A stretch of 64,000 nt of DNA from Talpa occidentalis (GCF_014898055.3 NW_023603184.1:105824615-105888614), one strand, 5' to 3'. Positions 11,901 to 26,900 are shown, counted from the first letter of the stretch. Numbers and translations are program-made. The notes: a model not told the origin generated them from the sequence alone.

Positions 11901-14900
11901 AGAAAAAAAGACCATTTTCTTTGTTGAATATGTTGTATCATTGAAAAAAAATCAGCATTTTTATAGGTTCCATTAATCCTGGGTCATGAACAAGAACATG
12001 TCAAATCTGCTGATAGTTAACCCTTTCTTTTTCCTATTAGCAAATGATGCTTTTCAAGTGAATCTATTAACTAGCAGTTAGATAGTAATGTTCTAGTGAT
12101 AGAAGAGCAGGAAGAGTATCTCCCTCCTTTGGGATTGCAGGTCAGTTGCACCAGCGAAACAACTGTGATGATGAAAGTAGCCCCTGTAAACTAGTTCTGT
12201 CATTCAGGAGGCCACAGTCAACAGCTTACATCAGTATTTTAGGGGAAATGATTTTGAATTTTCAGTTTGGTTGGATATAATTTTGTTTTAAACAAGTTGT
12301 TCATAGTTATACACAATATTTTAAGTGTCAGTTTAAACCTGATGCAAATTCAAGTAGGATGACTTCAGGGAATATATCTTAACAGAGAATTAATAAAATA
12401 CTATTTTGTGAAGGGCATTTAAAATATTGATACAAATTCCTTAAAGTGTCATAGGAATATAATTATAGCTTTTAGAATTTCTTCATCATGCCCACTTTTA
12501 TCACCCTCTGCAAAATGAGACATAGGTATATTTTACTTTCAGGATTAGAGTAAGGAAAAGAAAGCTAAGAGGTAGAGAGAATTTATTGAACATTTATTAC
12601 TTAAGGGGGTTGTAAAATTCTTCTGGTATTCTAAAATGAGCAAAATAGAGGCTACAGATGTTTCCTTGTTATTACTGAATTTAAATTCTTTGGATTGAAT
12701 GTCTTTTATTAAATTACCTTTTATATACCAGAATTATTAAAGCACTTTGGTGATTTTTGCTCGTAACTCCTGGAATGATGTAAATATATAAAATGTGATC
12801 TTTAGAAAAGGTAACCATGAACTTAAATTGCAAACAGAATTAGCAGATTAAAAAATTTGTTTGAATTCTTCAACACATTAATGGTATAGTATATATAAAA
12901 CATTTAAATTGGTCTTAGAGGATTTGTGAAAATAAAGTACATTCAGAATAGAAGTAAGTGGCTGTTAGAGTTGTCATTTTTAGTAATTAGTGAAATAATG
13001 TAAAATGGTTTCACAGAGTAATGGTTTTGTAATATAAATATCAATTTAACTTAGCAAAAATTCACATTCCTGTAGTTCTGAGAAATTGTGAGTTATAATT
13101 TCAACTATATACTTTACTGTTTAAAAAGTAAATAGCAAGCAGGATTTTAAAATTTGTTGCTGTTAAACAGTACAATAAAGACATAGCGGTAAGATGAAAA
13201 ATGAGTCTATTTTTTAAACAAAAAAAGTCTAGAATTCTTCATTATTAGATATACAGTATCAACATAATTGATCTAACAACATTATATTTAAACTGAAAAT
13301 ATGCTTAAATTTGAGGCCAAACACTATCGTGTGAGTGAAACATCTTTCATATAGTTCTAAGATGGAATTACCCTTGAATGAACAGCATCTTCATTTATCT
13401 TCCAACCTTTTCTGTGCTTTTAGTGAGTCTACTCTTTCAACATTCTACAGGAATTACATTATACCATTATACCAGAGTACTTCTGCAGTGTGAAATAGAT
13501 TGATTTGGAAAATGAACCTGGCTTTGCTATAAATTACATTTCCAGGTACAAAGGAATTTGTTATTTTGTTTAAAATAGTCACAAATATAATTAAGGTCTT
13601 AATTTATGTTAAACCACAAATATGGCTATTACTTTAACTGGATTAGGAACTTAATCTGTCACTTCAAGAATGATACCTAACACTTTTCATTTGTAACCTT
13701 AGATACATTATTTCAATTACAGGGTCTGCAGCTGTTTGATATAAAAAATGAATTATTTTGTAGATAGATTTGTTCATGGTTTTTAATTTTACAACATGCC
13801 TCTTCAGTAAGGTAGAAAATAACTTCAGTTGTCACAGATTTTCCTTTGTGTCCTGGTAGAACAAGATATGAATTAAAATTCTCAGAACCATTTTTATTTT
13901 GTCTCCTGAAAGTGGCATTGGATGCTTTAGAATAGTCTTTAGTGAATTCTTACAAAAATACTTCAAATTTAATTACAAAATGAATGCAAGCTTTTTTCTA
14001 AAGAAGAAACCTGAGGTCTACTGTTGAAGGATAACTTTACCTGGTTGGACTGAAAATGTGTTCCCTGCCTAGATACTGGATACCTTTTGTTAATGTGATT
14101 TATATACATTTAGAAACTGTTTATAATCCCTTAAATTCTACAGAATTAATCATTGTAAAACACCTAATCTTTTAAAAATTTATTAAGGTCAATTCTTTAA
14201 ATTTTGAATTGTTTTTATTGGTAAGCAGTGTTTTTATTAAGTGCAATTAAAGAGTATTATGTATTTCATTTAAACAAATGTTCATTTTCATTTTGGAATA
14301 AAGATGAGGAAAGAAGGTGTAAATGGGTAAATAATTAAATAATGAGTTATTAAAATGCAATGAACACATTTCTATCTCCACCATCTGCTATTTAGTTTAT
14401 CCTAAGAATTTTGAGTTTGGTGGATTTTTTCCCCTCACTTAGGATTTTTTTTTTTATATATAGATAACAAAACATTATGGGAACTAAAAAAAAAATGTAT
14501 TTTCTTTACTCTCATAGTGTTAAGTGTCAGCTACATAACTGGTATTGGGTTGGGTTCTTGGGTTACAATAATTATTCTTTCTGTGCCTTTGACTATATTA
14601 TCTCTTTTTTTTAATTTTGACCCTACAACTTAATTTTGTATATATTTAATTCTAACAAGGGGAAGCTTGAGTTTTTTCCTATTGTGGTTTTTTGTAGTTG
14701 TTGTTGTTGCTTTCTTTCTGCACTTGATTTTCCCCTGTAGTTACCAGATATTGATGTAACTAAAATTGAGTCAAATATTTCAACAGTAGTTTTCAAGGTG
14801 AGAGTTATGTTCAAGAAGTTCCTGTTCTTTGATGTGATATTTCTTCTTGTGCTTTCAATAGCATTTCATGTTTTTGGTAACTTTTTTTTTTGTTTAAAAC

Positions 14901-14941
14901 TTTTTTATGCTTACTGAATTGTAGTTTCTGAATAACTAACT

Positions 14942-14984
<43 letters not shown>

Positions 14985-17900
14985 TTTGAAAAATTTTTAA
15001 TTATTATTATTTTTGTGGGACCCTCGCCGGCGGCCGGGGAACGAACCGGCACTGCAGAGGCTGCGGGCGGCCTCTCAGCCCAGCGTTCAACCACTGCACC
15101 AACAGGGGAGGCCCTAACTAACTTTTAAAAGTTGAATTCCTGTTACTGTTTTTGAAAATACTATCTGCTTGTTTTTTTTAACTTTATTAATTTTTAAAAA
15201 TACCAATAAATTTAGTAGGAGTTACATCTTTTTTTTAAAGCAGTGACCTTTTGTCCCATTAAATAACAAAATGATAATCTTTCATCTAAGTTACCTAGTT
15301 TTCTATGAATTTAAGTATGTTGTGCTTGTTATTATGAATATCTGATGCTTATTCATTAAACAAATGTTTGTTGAGAACCCATTGTGTGCTGAGGATAAAG
15401 TGGTAGGCAAGGTAGATATGGTATGTACTAACACAGCATACAGTCTGAAGGGGAGGCCTTTTTATCAGTTCATATCAAGATATATTTATTCTCTTGGTTT
15501 TGATTTGTTGAAAATTTTTTATGTATTAGAAACATTTAATACTCTATTCTTAAAAAAAGCACTTTTGGCTATGTTTCCTTTATCCTTGTAATATATATTC
15601 AGAAATTTCTCTTGGTGTGCAGTTTTGCTATTTTGCTAATAATCACAGTATATAATTATTTACCTTTTTCTCGTAAGGATGCATTAAAAGGGGAAATAAG
15701 TGAAATCAGCTATCTTTTGAAGTCACCACGTTTTGTCTTTCTTCTGTTGTGTATGGATAAATGAATATTTTCCAATATCATCATTACTAATTTTAATAAT
15801 ACCTTATATTTATTGAACCACTGTGTTGCAAATGGTGTGTAAAGTGTTTTATATATGCTCAGTTTTCAGAAGGTATGGTTCACAAGTACTCACTGAAGAA
15901 ATAGAATTTAGAATCCTCATAGAGTATTGTGTCATCTTCTAGGACTGTTGCTATAATTTCTCCAATTAATAGTTCTCAATGTTAGTTCTAAAGAATTTAG
16001 AGTCAAGAAAATTGTTTTAAATCTTTTATATTTACTTTTTCCTTTCTCAATAATAGCAGTTGGTGATATATCCTTTATAGTATTGGATTAGGAATTTCAG
16101 AGTCAAATTTGTTGAAGTTAATAGACCTTTTAGTTGTTACCATTATTTGATAATGCAGCTCAAGCTGCTGTAGTATTCTTGTACATATATATTAGTGGCT
16201 ACATACTCATTTATTTCTGGGAGTGGAATTGTTAAATGCTAGGTTAAGCATATGCTTAGTAATAGATATTACTAAATAATTTCAAAGTGTTGGAATATAG
16301 TCCAACCAGCAATATATGAGACATAAAAACCAATCTACTGTCCTACCTCCTAATCTTGATACCCAGAGATTATTTTAACTTATTTTCCCAGGTACTTAAC
16401 TCTGTATTTCTAATATGCTAATATGTATTTCTGTATTCTAAGATGCTTGTGTTGCTATTTCATTTTTTAATTTTAAATTTGTCTTTTGAATTCCATGATG
16501 AAATTTACCTGTTAGAGCTTTCCTTCTCCATCTTTCCAACAGTTCCCTCACTCTTTTGGTTAAATTATTATTCATTGTTTACATTATAATTAGAATGTAC
16601 TTTGGCTGAGTTACTCAGTATACTATGAACATAATATCTCCATATGATTTTATCCCCTCAGATAAATAATTGTCTTATTTAATTCAATCAAGTCGTTTCC
16701 TCTTCTAAACTCTTAAAACTGAACTGTGAGATTTCTCCAGGTCAAACACAGCAGGTTCCTTTTTTGTTTCATTTTGGAGATATGACCTTTGAAACCACCG
16801 TTTTGTTTCTTTTATTTGGAATAGTTCCTTTCTCTGATAGTTCCAGAGCTATTTTCTTGTGACTTACTCATTGTCATCCAGGGAATTTTTTTTGCTTTTC
16901 TTTTTATGTTGAATCTTTTACTTTCTGGGTTCTGTGTTCTTCTTAATTTTTTTAATTTTGTGCAGTACATTCTTTATTAGCTTTCTGAGAGAGGGTACAT
17001 GGGAAATAAAATTTTATTTATTTTTAAAAATTTTTTAAAAGATATATTTATTCATGCACACAAGAACCGGGTGTAGGTCAGATGTGTGGGAGGGTAAGAG
17101 GATTCACCAGAGACAGAGTGGGGAACAGAACAGGCAGACTGACTGAAATATACTGCCGAGGGGACCAGCTGGCAAGACAGGAGAGGTCTGCCGCACCATG
17201 TGGCTATCTCGCCATCCGGCCTGGACTCAAACAGGCGCTGCAGAGGATGTGGACAGCTTCTCAGCACTGTGCTCCACCACCTGTGCCACCAGGGGAGGCC
17301 TGAAATAAAAATTTAAAGACCTTGCTTGTGTGGCACTGTTTTGTCTTTGAGTGATACCTTGGCCACATGTAAAACTAGGTTAGTAAGATTTTTCTATAGC
17401 ATTTTGAAGGTCTTGGGCCTCCCTGGTGGTGCAAGGGGTTAAGCACCACACTGTGAAGCAATCCACAGCCTCTGCAGCACGAGTTTGATCCCCTGCCGGC
17501 TAGGGAGAAACCCACATGGTGAGGCAGACCTCTCCTGTCTTGCCCGCTGCTCCCCTCAGCAGTGTGTTTCAGTCAGTCTGCCTGTTCTGTTCCCCACTCT
17601 GTCTCTGGTGAATCCTCTCACCCCCGCACCTCTAGCCTGTACCCTAGATCTTGTATGCATAAATAAATAAATCTTTTTTTTTTTTTAAAACAAAAGGAGT
17701 TTTGAAGGCCTTGTGTTATCTTCAAGTTTTGGAGTTGCTGTTGAGAAATTCAGTCTCATCTATTTTCTGTCTTTTGTTTACTTCACTTTGTTCACTTTTC
17801 TTTTTTCTTTTCTCTCCTTTTCCCCCTTCTTTCTTATATGCCTTTATCAGAATCCTTAACCTCTTTGTTACTTCTGTTTTCTCATCTTAAAATTGGAATT

Positions 17901-20900
17901 TGTTGTACCTACCTCATAGGGTCAAACTTTTGTGTAAGTACCTGGCACATAGTAGGTATTCAGTAAATATTAGCCATTATATTTTTCTTTGAAGTTGTCT
18001 TCTCTGCATTTTCTGTTCTCAGTTGCTTTTTTGTGGTTTGTTTGGCTCTATATTTTATATTTGAGGCTTTCTTCAAATATCTATTGATTTTTGCTAACAT
18101 TTCATATTTAAGAGTGAGGCACTAAAAAGCTGATGGGGAGATGAGGGACTTTTTGACATGTGGCCTTACTGTAGACTGATTATACAGGTGAGCTGCCATT
18201 TTTGTTGGCTCCTATTCCATTCCACCCTTAATAGAACCATCAGTATTTGTAGGTCTTTTCTCCAGAGAACTATCCTAGAATGACTTGTTAGCTGCCAGTT
18301 TTGAGTAGCTGAGAGGGAGAAGAGTACACTGGTTCTCTTCCGTTAGTGTGTACACTTTCCTTTAACTTTGTTCTTTTCAGTGAGACACCCCATCCAGTTA
18401 CCTTTGCTCTGCATGGGTCAGGAGTCTTGCTGGTTGGGTTTTTCTTGAGAATAAATCTGTTTTCTTCCAGGTTAGGGGCAGGATAGTTGTCTGATGTTTA
18501 AAGGCTTTTGTCCAGTTTTCCTATTTTTAGTTTTTTACCTCTGCCTTCTGTGGTACGTGGTGCCTCCAATTTTGGAATCTTGTTTTCTCTGATGCAAATG
18601 TATTGATTTTCTCCTGTGTATGCTCTTAGGTTTCAGCTTCCTCTCTGCCTTGCTAAGTCTGCTTTCCATCTTACAAAAATGGAATGACATTTCTGGCCTG
18701 CTTTGGTCTCCTCTCCCATTCTTTGTGTTTTTCTGGATTTATAAATTTCTTATTTCTTTATTGTTATTTTAGTATTTTTTTGAAAGGTTGCAGAGATAAA
18801 CATGTAAGTTAAGTTCTTCATGTTTAACCAGTTACCAATGATCTGGCATTTTCTTTTTCCTTTGAAAAAAATTTTTTTAGGAAATAAAAATATACAGGCA
18901 CCTTACCTCTTCAATTAATTTTTTTATGTTATAAATTTAATTTATTCAGTACATTGAAACCATATAGGCTTATTAAATTTTAAGGCTTTACCAGTCAGGT
19001 ACTGGGTATTATGTTCTGTGTGCATGCATGTGTGTGTGTTAAAAAAAAAAAATTCCTACCATTTCTTGTGCTTAGGTACTCAGTAAATTTGTTTTCAAAC
19101 AATGACTATATTTATAGGCTGTAGTTTCAATTTGTTCATACTTTAGTTCTTAGTTTTCACATGGTAATAAATCTAATTTGCCTGACTATTTTAGCAATTG
19201 GAGTTGCTCAGCAAATGAATAAACCCTATATTAGTTCCTTCTGAAATTGAAAATATTATGATATTTAATGTATCACTGTCATCAAAGGTTGATTGATCAC
19301 TTGCAAGGTTTGTGGACACTGCTATTATTATGCAGATTATTTTTATAATATTTAGCCTAATCACTTTCAGGTGATAGCAGCCTCTCTTGCTAAGATAGAT
19401 TTCTTTTATGCACTGATAACCATTGTTGTAGACACATGCTGTCCTATAAAACTTTATGTCATGGAAAATACTCTTGTGCTAGTCATTAAGTGGAGAACTG
19501 AGTTTGCATTTTACTCAATTTTAGTTAATTTAAGTTAAATAGCCATAAGTGACTAGTGACTACCATATTGGACAGCACCGTTTATAGATTACTATGATAG
19601 GATCGGTCAAGCTTTTGTTTCTATTTTTTTGTGTTGTCAACCACTTGAATTAGTTGGGAATAAAATATATATCTAGCTGGAGAATGGAAGTTAGATGATT
19701 TCCCTAAGTTAATGTTATAATTAGAACTACATTTTTCTTTGCATTCATAGAATCCAAAGGTTGATGTTTCAGAATTAAAAACAAAAATGTGCTTTAGGTT
19801 GGTCTATTATGCTCATTTTATTTGGAGGATTCGGGGTGCTGATAAGATATTGAAAGTACAAACAAAAGGTTGAAAGTGCTATTTTTAGAACTTTGAGGGT
19901 TGTTTTTTTTCCATTTTACAAAAGAATGGGAAAATAGTGCTTGACTCAAAGCCTGGTTTTGTTTAGAATTTTTATATTCTCGAAAAAGTCATGGCAGAGT
20001 ATTGTTTTGCATTTTTACTATTTGGATGAAGATACTGTCTTTTTTTTTTTTTTTTTTTTTTTTGTGGGACCCTCGCCCGCGGCCGGGGAACCAGCGCTCA
20101 ACCACTGCGCCACCAGGGGAGGCCCTGAAGATACCGTCTATGTTTGTGACTTCAGATTTATTTGTGAACTACAGATTCAGAAAATTTCTCTTTAATCAGG
20201 GTTGAAGAGTAATTGGGATAAATGCTGTAAAATTAATCCTGCCATACTAGGATTATGCTACGAGTTGAGTTCTGTCGTAGGTTGAATGTTAAATTGATGA
20301 AAATTCAGTCAGTTATTTTTTTAATAAAGAAGGAAAAGTATGGCTTTGCCAAACCATTTTGCTTGATTTTTTTTTTACTGAAATAATGACTTTTTGGGAT
20401 TACTGATTAATATAGTTGTATCATTTTACATGTAATTTAGCCAAAAAAAACTAAACTTAGCTTTATATAGTGTTATGATTGTTAACTAACTGCTTATTAT
20501 TTAGGCCTTTGAGAAGATATATTAAAAAGTTACTTCAAATTCTGTTTTTCTCAAGGCCTTACTACACTTTTAGTCATTCATTCTCAGCAAATGAGTTGTT
20601 CTCCCGTTTCACAGAATATGAACATTTTTTCATTTTTGTCCTTCAGCTTCTAAGTTTTCAAATATCATCACTGATTTTGACCACCCCTTGCATGTCAGTG
20701 GAAAAACTATCCTGTTTCGTGATAAAAATAGACCACTCCATCTGTGCTCTTTATTTCATCTGTTTTCACTTTCTTTATGGCACTTGTATGTCAATTATTG
20801 TGTTTGTCATTTCAGCCTATTTCCAGTTTTTCCCCCCTTTTTATTTTGTTTTAACAAGCTCAACCATCCTCATTGTGGTTGGTGTAGATATATATGTGAA

Positions 20901-23900
20901 TAAAAGAGCTCACCCTGCTAATCCCTTCTTTTTTTCTCATCCAGTCTTGAAGGAATTGTTTACACTTATTCTAATTCTTCCCTTCTTACCAATCTGTATT
21001 TTAACAAGCTTTCCACATGATTTCGATGCATGCTGAAGTTTGAGAACTATTACCTAGTGTATACTTGGTCATTCAAGAAGTTCCGTATTGTTATAAAATA
21101 CTGTTACAGCATATAGTATATGTTAGTGTATACTTATAAATTTTGGTTGGGCAAGGTGCTGTTTAAACATAGAAACAGTAATTGTTGGTGAATTGGTTAG
21201 GATTAGGTTTGGCTATGAGTTATTAGAAAATCCCAAATCGCAGTGGTTTAAAAGATAGAAGTTTGTTTATTTTTCTTATAGACACAGGTAATCCATGTTT
21301 GGTGACTACATGATTATCAAGGACCTAAGTTTCTTTTTTCTTGTTCTACTATCTCCAACACTCACCTTCTTCCTTTTTCATTTGGCTTCTGTGCTGTTAC
21401 CGTCCTTTTCAGATTCTAGTCAACAGATAGGGAACAAAAAAAAAAAAAAAGAGGAGAGGTCATACTTCTTTCTTGTAAAATAAAAGAAGATATCCAGAAC
21501 TTTAAGCCACATTGACCACAATAAAAACATTGGTCACACCCAGTTTTAAGAGAGCTTGGAAAATAAAGTTTTTATTTCAGGTAGCTGTCTGTGAAGATAG
21601 ATGCATGGGTTCTAACCTTACAGAAAAAGGGAAGAACATAAATGAGTGTATAAGAGCTCTTGGCACAATAAACTCTTGGGAGCTCAGTCACTAAACATTG
21701 AATGCTTATAATTAGTGTACTATCTTATGTTAACTGTGGAAAAATAAGGGAGATTGGGAAGGGACAGAATTACAGAAAAATAAGACCTATTCCTTGGTTT
21801 TCTAAGATACTGCATTTACCTGGGGACATCAGACATACATGTATACATATGTGATAGTAATGCAGGTCGTATAAGTTGAGAGGGATCAGATTCTTAGGGT
21901 TTTAGAGAGAAACATGCCCAGAGGACTGGAGTTTTGGGAAGATAGATTTGAAAAGAAAATTGATGTGCTTTTAGGTAAATGGACTTCTTTATATAAGATA
22001 CCAATCATTTCAGTATTCTTACTACTTAAGAATTTTAAGACTGATGTCCAATTTAGAACTGAGGAAGGAATTATAATAGGCATCCCTGTGAGAAATCTCT
22101 TTTGGGTATGAGTAGGCTGTTCTATTTATAATTTTAATATGATAAATAATACTTGTATTAATTTATCAATTTATCTGAACTTCTATTTGTTTATAATTAT
22201 AGTAGTTTCTTCAGTTTCACAAACAAAAGATTTGTTTTCGATTGTCTGTGTGGTAATTAGAACATTGCAGTCTATGATCTCACCAATTAGGATAACTTTA
22301 GAAAGAAGATAGATTTTGAGTGGAGAAAAGAAACATGGAAGTCATATAAGAAGACAACAAGGGTAGTAAACTTTGCATGCTACAAAACATAATTTAGAGA
22401 ACCAGGTAGAACTTTGTCAAAGAGTTCACTTTGTCTTAAAGACATTTCAAAATGACTTCATATGATATAGTCAATACCATTTTGTATTTTATCATTCAGT
22501 ATTATAATGTAGACATTTTTCCTTGTCATAAAAAGTTCTTTAAAAGCTGATTTTTAAAATTGATTGTATAACATTTCTTGGTTTGGATGATTTGCCCATT
22601 CCCTATGGTTAGACACTTAGTTGCTTATAAAATTTTTATTACTATGAACAAAGTGAAAACAGTTACACATGTTTAGATATTGAGTGTTAGTGGCAAGAAC
22701 TTTGTAGTAGCAGAAGTGCATTAAAAACTTTTTTGAGCTAGCATTAGTTTGTAACATTAAGTATCAGGTGTATAGTATTACAATTTGACATCTGAATACA
22801 CTACATTGTGATCATTATCTGATAGTCTTAATCATAATTTTTTGAGGGATCTCCATATCGTTTTCCATCTTGGCTGCACCAAACTTATATTCCTATTAAT
22901 ATTCCCTTTTCACCAATACTTACTGTAAGTATCATGTTGGCATTTTCCCTTAAGAAAGGTGTTTATCTTGGGCCTCCCCGGTGGCGCAGCTGTTGAGCGC
23001 TGGGTTGCGAAGCTGCCCGCAGCCTCTACAGCCCCAGTTCTATCCCCGGCTGCTCCCCGGCCACCGAAGGAGGGTCCCACATGGCGCGCAGACCTCTCTT
23101 GCTGCCCACTGCTCCCCTCAGCAGTGTACTTCGGTCTTCTGCCTGCTCTGCTCCCCGCTCTGGCTCTGGTGAATTCTCTCACCCTCCTGCGTTTCTGACT
23201 GTACCCAGTGCTTGTGTAATTAAAAAAAAAAAAAGAAAGATGATTATCTTATGAAGGGTAGTATAATTAAGCAATAGCTTATAAAATTTGGACATTAGTC
23301 ATCTGGTGAAGAAAATTAAAATTGATATACAGTATTGTCTTACATAAACTAATATAATAAGTGGATAGTTTAAGTGTGTGGGAAATGCTTTGTTTCATGT
23401 ATTTACTGTTATCTAATAAGTCATACTGATCTTTTTTAGTAGTGAAATGATTTGTGTTTGTAATACAAATTTTTCACATTAAATTGATTTATTCCTTTCC
23501 AATCAAGTTTGAATGTATTAACTATTAAGTTTATAAAGAAAAAGTTGTGTTCTAATATGCATATATACTTTCACCAGTTTTTCTGTACTTCTCTTGATTT
23601 ATAGGCCTTTCTGCAAATGTGTAATCTGCCTATCAAAGTGGTTTGTAGGGCAAATGCAGAATATATGTCCCCATCTGGTAAGTGTTGGGTTTTTTTTTGT
23701 TCCTTTGTTAATATCTTGCATTGATGAAATTAGTAATAGTGTTATTTGTACTTAATTTTAAAAATTGCCTATTTTTTTTTTTGTTTACCTCTTGAAGAAT
23801 TTTCATGTGATTTATTTAATAAACAATCACAAACTTGACAGTCTTGGGGTGGACATGGCTCCTCATTTCAACTTTGTGGTCAGAATTGGTTACTATCATG

Positions 23901-26900
23901 TTACAGGATTTGTTTTAAATAGTACATAGTAGGAAAATATATAGTCTCAGATTCCTTCAGTTTTATATAACCTTTCAGGAAAAAAAGATTATAATATTAA
24001 TGAATCCATTCATTATTAAACACACGTCCCTAAATTATATTCTCCCATTATATAGAAGAAGCAAGATTGTGGAGTAAATTGTCATAGGTCTTAAAGTCAT
24101 CTTTTAATGTTTTTGATTTCTAGTTCTGTTTTCTGTTTTCTCTTGACTTGTTTAAGATACTGTTTATTAAAGTATTAACTTTTCTGTGGTTTTTTTTTGT
24201 CCTTTCTGTGTGTTACCATGTATTAGTAGATTGAAGTACACTTTTAAGTAAACAAGATTCAGATAATTTTTAATATAAAAATACAGTACCACAAAGCTGA
24301 TAAAAATGTTAATTAGAATTGATCTGAATAATTATAATTACAGTTTTGCTGGATCAATTTCAACACATGATATGACTCCTTTATGAGTGAATCCAATGAG
24401 TATCACTGAGTGCCGTTAGTGTATTCCATCAATTTTTAGAGAGACATTTCTGTGTCTCTTCATTGTCATTGTCATGATAATTTAGGAATAACTTGTGTTA
24501 GACCTTTTCTAAAAAAATCTTAATTTCTCAAGGGTGGTAGTAATTATCAGAAATCTGTGAATACACCCTTTCCATATACACCAAAATTTTTACATGAATA
24601 CATCTATACTTGCAGGTTTACAAATATACATTTAAAAGGATTTCCATAAAGGAATGTCTAGACTTAACGACATATTTTAGATTCTTAAAGGTCATTCATT
24701 GATTCTTTTTTGACTTAATTTTGTTTAGTTTTTATAAACTTTACTGAATGATGATGAAGTGAATTATATTGCATTCTATTCATCTTTTCTTTCTATGTAG
24801 TCATATAAAAGGAGTGTAGATGCACATCAAAACAATAATCTAAAACTAATATCTTTGGCATGTGAAGATAAGCTATATGTTATAGTTTATCTCCTTGTTT
24901 TCTAGGTATATAGCTGTCTTTTCATAGACTGAAGACATAACTATTGAAGAGACTGTTATATATACATACTTATATTCATAGAATTCTCCTATTGGAAGAT
25001 AAAAATGACTATTCAAGTATTTAAATTTTATCATATCTCTGGTTATTATTCTCTTTCATAACAGGATTAGAGGTGATCAGGAGAATATACTTTATTTTAT
25101 TTGCTTTTTTGATTTTGTAGTACATTTTTAAAACCAGGAGTAGCATGGAATAGTCTTGGTTAAGTTAGGAATTTTTACCTTAAACCTGTGACTTTGTCAT
25201 GTGCTAACAGTTTCCTTGGGAAACTCCTCTTCTTTGAACCTTGGTGACCTTCTCTGTAATGGAAGATAGCTAGATTAGATGTCATCCAGTGTCCTCTCTA
25301 TTTCTAATATTTTCCGAATCTACAAATTTGCTTGGCAACATTGTTTTACTTTCTCTAGAAATAAAATTTCTGGAAAGGTTTATTCTGCCTAAAATGAGAA
25401 AGTGGGCCCTCAGTTTTTCTTTCATGACCTCTGTTGCCTGAGATAACTGTTGTTCCACTCTGCTTTTGCCTGATGTCCAAAAAAATGAGGATATAACATT
25501 GGCTCCACTTTGTCAGGCTAGTGACAGAAACATTATTCACTTCTAATTTGTTGCTTTAATATTTATATCTTTTTATACTTAGAGATATATGATTACTCAG
25601 TACCCATTCTGCTTCACTGCTTCAGAATCTACAATGCACAAAGTATTTCTAAGAAAAGAAATAAAAGAGAAAATCTATTTTTCAAGAGCTCCAAACTGGT
25701 TATTATTAAAAATGATAAGCACTCTTTTCTCTAAAAATGCCACACTTCAAAAATATCCTTCCCTCTAGGCACAAATAATTTTATCTAGGAGAACCTGTAC
25801 TATATCAAGCTGTATAGAAGTTACAAATCCCAAGTTAAAAAACAATATTACCTTAATGCTTACCCAGATAAATATTTTTCTTTTTTGCAAGATTTATTAA
25901 ATAGTAGGAGAAAGTAATGCACAATTCAGTGTTTTTAAATTGCTAACAGGGATGTCTTCTAAATATACCTATTGAGTTGTTGAGTTCCAGAAGGTCTGCC
26001 TTTCCTTTGTAATGCATGTTGTCCTATGGATGCAGTTGATGCTTTATTGGCACTGTGCACCTCATCTATTACCCTCAGACTGACTGAGCTAGAGTGGAGT
26101 GAATCCATTGAAAAGGAGCCTGCTGTTAGTGTGAACTCTGTTTGAACTAGTTCTGACTGCAAGTTTCATCCTCTAGCATTGGGGTAGACTTTATTGCTGT
26201 TTGAAGACTATTTGTTTTCATCATCTATTATAATTTCATTACGGCTTACTTAGATTTGTAAAATGAAATTTTTTTTTCAATGTGGCATTTATTTAGAGAA
26301 TCAGGTTTATTTACTTTTTTTTAAATAAGCATGCTACTTGTTCTTTTTTCCCCACATGTGATGGGAACTTACTTTATATTATAATTTATAAACTGGCATA
26401 TCTTCAAAGATTGTTAATTCTATTAATTCCTGATATATTTGAGTCAAAGAGATTTATTAATTCACCATCCTGTGCTTACAGTGTTCACCTTAATGGGTAT
26501 CTTAGATTTAAAATTGGTAAAAAGAAGACTTCTTAAGTATAGTTTAAAATGTAGATCGATTCATTGTACGCTGACAAGAAAGCCCAGTTATATTTCATTG
26601 AAATCTAACAGTGGTTGTAAACCATGCCTGGGCTTGATTCCTGTAATAATGATAATTAGAATGCATTGCTTTGTAGTGATTTGTTTGTATTAACTCTGAA
26701 TATCAGTATTGTGATCTGATTATTATATCCAAATGAGAACTCTAGACATGAATCTTCTTGTTCTGTTGCTCCGAAAGTAGTAATCAGTGTTTAAAAATGT
26801 ATAGAATTTAATATGTACATTTAACCATAATTTTCAAGAATGGTTTTATGATATCTCCGTATTAAAGCATATCCCAATTTTAATTTTATTAGACAAATCA

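Larger units (their letters stand above)
4828..23604. other. MTX2 intron 3 (18.8 kb), repeat-rich
   Basis: The largest intron in the window. Named repeats inside it are listed separately. Between them, 11737-14943 is a long stretch with no repeat I can name. A higher-complexity piece at about 12090-12260 could be conserved. Stretches at 15115-17017, 17981-19435 and 20126-22969 are A+T-rich, with only faint old L1-like text (for example about 16190-16330). Part of 8210-8440 ends in a ttggacagcaca motif typical of old hAT-type repeats. I could not support any extra exon. Confidence 0.8.

Noticed and set aside
20479..21036. 185-codon open frame in MTX2 intron 3
   Set aside because: T-rich sequence produces a hydrophobic Phe/Leu/Ser-rich translation with no family resemblance, and the frame has no splice or promoter context.
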